This document shows positions 63,381 through 64,000 of a stretch of DNA of 64,000 nt, one piece after another. The translations under genes and the position numbers were made by a program. The stretch lies in NCBI GenBank assembly GCA_028023455.1, contig JAQFVV010000456.1, forward strand, positions 310,001 through 374,000, read 5' to 3'. The notes below the pieces were generated by a model, which saw only the letters and a program-made list of their open reading frames with translations, was not told where the DNA came from and searched no databases. Source of the DNA: Epiperipatus broadwayi. Lineage: Eukaryota; Onychophora; Udeonychophora; Euonychophora; Peripatidae. The first letter of the stretch is position 1, and each line of letters opens with the position of its first letter.

Positions 63381-64000
63381 TGTCATATTTCCTAACATTT
63401 TCCATTTAATATTATATGTTAAACATTTTTTTTCAATCATTAAAAATATGTTCAGTCACTTATTGCAAGCTTTAGTAAGTAATAATTAGATGTCAAATGG
63501 GTGTGCTTATTCTTTATCCTGTGCAGTTCTATCCAATATTCCTAGATGAGTCTCAAACTAATGACTTTTATCAATGAGAAGTTTTGGGTCCTGGACTAAT
63601 ATATTTGAACCTTTAGAGTGTAATTCATGCTTCTTCTAGCACAACATTTAATTCTAAGTAGCATAGAAATAATGAAAAACTATGCTGCCACAACAGCAAT
63701 ATGTAAGTTATAGTAATGTGATAAAATCAGGTGACATTTTATTGGTTTATACCAAGGGGGCTAACCACTGCCCATTGGCCTATTCATACCTTCAAATTTG
63801 GCTCTTGAACATTTTCAAAAATGTATATAAAATGGCATGTATGGTATAAATATTGAATTAAGAATTAAATGAAATAAAATATTTTCTCAACTATGAGAGA
63901 AAGAGAAAGTGAGAGAGAGAAGGAGAAATGAAAAATGCAAAAGCAATATTTTATTTATTTCCAACATTACTATCAGGTTTAAAAATAAAATGGTCTATTT
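63381..64000. other. AT-rich window end with a GA-rich run
   Basis: A GA-rich stretch (GAGAGAAAGAGAAAGTGAGA and on) lies at about 63893-63930. No gene seen before the window edge. Confidence 0.5.

Overview
This is a eukaryotic, almost certainly animal, nuclear window. By eye it is roughly three quarters A+T. I find no convincing host protein-coding gene, no rRNA and no intact tRNA gene. All coding signal I can identify comes from transposable elements: several non-LTR retrotransposon (LINE) families, Penelope-like elements (PLEs) with a GIY-YIG endonuclease, and the 5' half of a Gypsy-type LTR retrotransposon. All of these carry stops or frameshifts. The mix of LINEs with GAT-repeat tails, endonuclease-bearing Penelopes, Gypsy, tRNA-derived SINEs, TA- and TTAA-targeted MITEs and very long GATA arrays fits an AT-rich invertebrate genome. 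I cannot name the species or phylum from this sequence.

Layout. 1-6.4 kb: AT-rich intergenic DNA with a decayed Penelope endonuclease on the minus strand (1357-1773), a foldback element (2606-2826) and a near-perfect 96-nt-arm hairpin wedged between TA microsatellites (5523-5734). 6.5-12.3 kb: three different LINEs follow one another in the same orientation. They are an RTE-like copy, close to full length in coding terms (6480-9285), a decayed LINE B (9350-10290) and LINE C (10373-12260). A short RTE-like 3' end follows at 12.9 kb. 13-17.6 kb: AT-rich DNA, a 465-bp GATA/GGAT array, a tRNA-Gly-like SINE and a small foldback. 17.64-19.62 kb: the best Penelope-like element, minus strand. 19.6-31 kb: mostly AT-rich, holding a TTAA-flanked piggyBac-type MITE (22747-23500), a Tigger/pogo-like MITE (25156-26113), an unidentified 1.7-kb block (27768-29476) and two more foldbacks (30250-30601, 30708-31017). 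31.5-32.5 kb: a 998-bp GATA array. 35.17-37.11 kb: Gypsy gag-pol remains, with a second copy of the TTAA MITE inserted cleanly inside gag. 39.4-46.5 kb: a decayed RTE-like endonuclease region, a 339-bp TA-flanked MITE, palindromic AT tracts, a SINE, a LINE C tail and a decayed Penelope endonuclease. 47-49 kb: a puzzling minus-strand block with coding-like pieces. 52.8-54.9 kb: a SINE fragment, a 597-bp GATA array and a 28-bp minisatellite. 59.6-60.4 kb: LINE B on the minus strand. 63.0-63.4 kb: an RTE-like 3' end on the minus strand.

The content works as a stratified insertion record rather than as cooperating genes. LINE and Penelope copies are probable sources of reverse transcriptase for the SINE and tail fragments. 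The non-autonomous DNA elements (TTAA, TA and foldback types) have no transposase partner in this window. The most unusual signals are the foldback family and the hairpin associated with TA microsatellites, the TTAA MITE interrupting gag with the frame conserved across the target site, and the exceptionally long pure GATA arrays.
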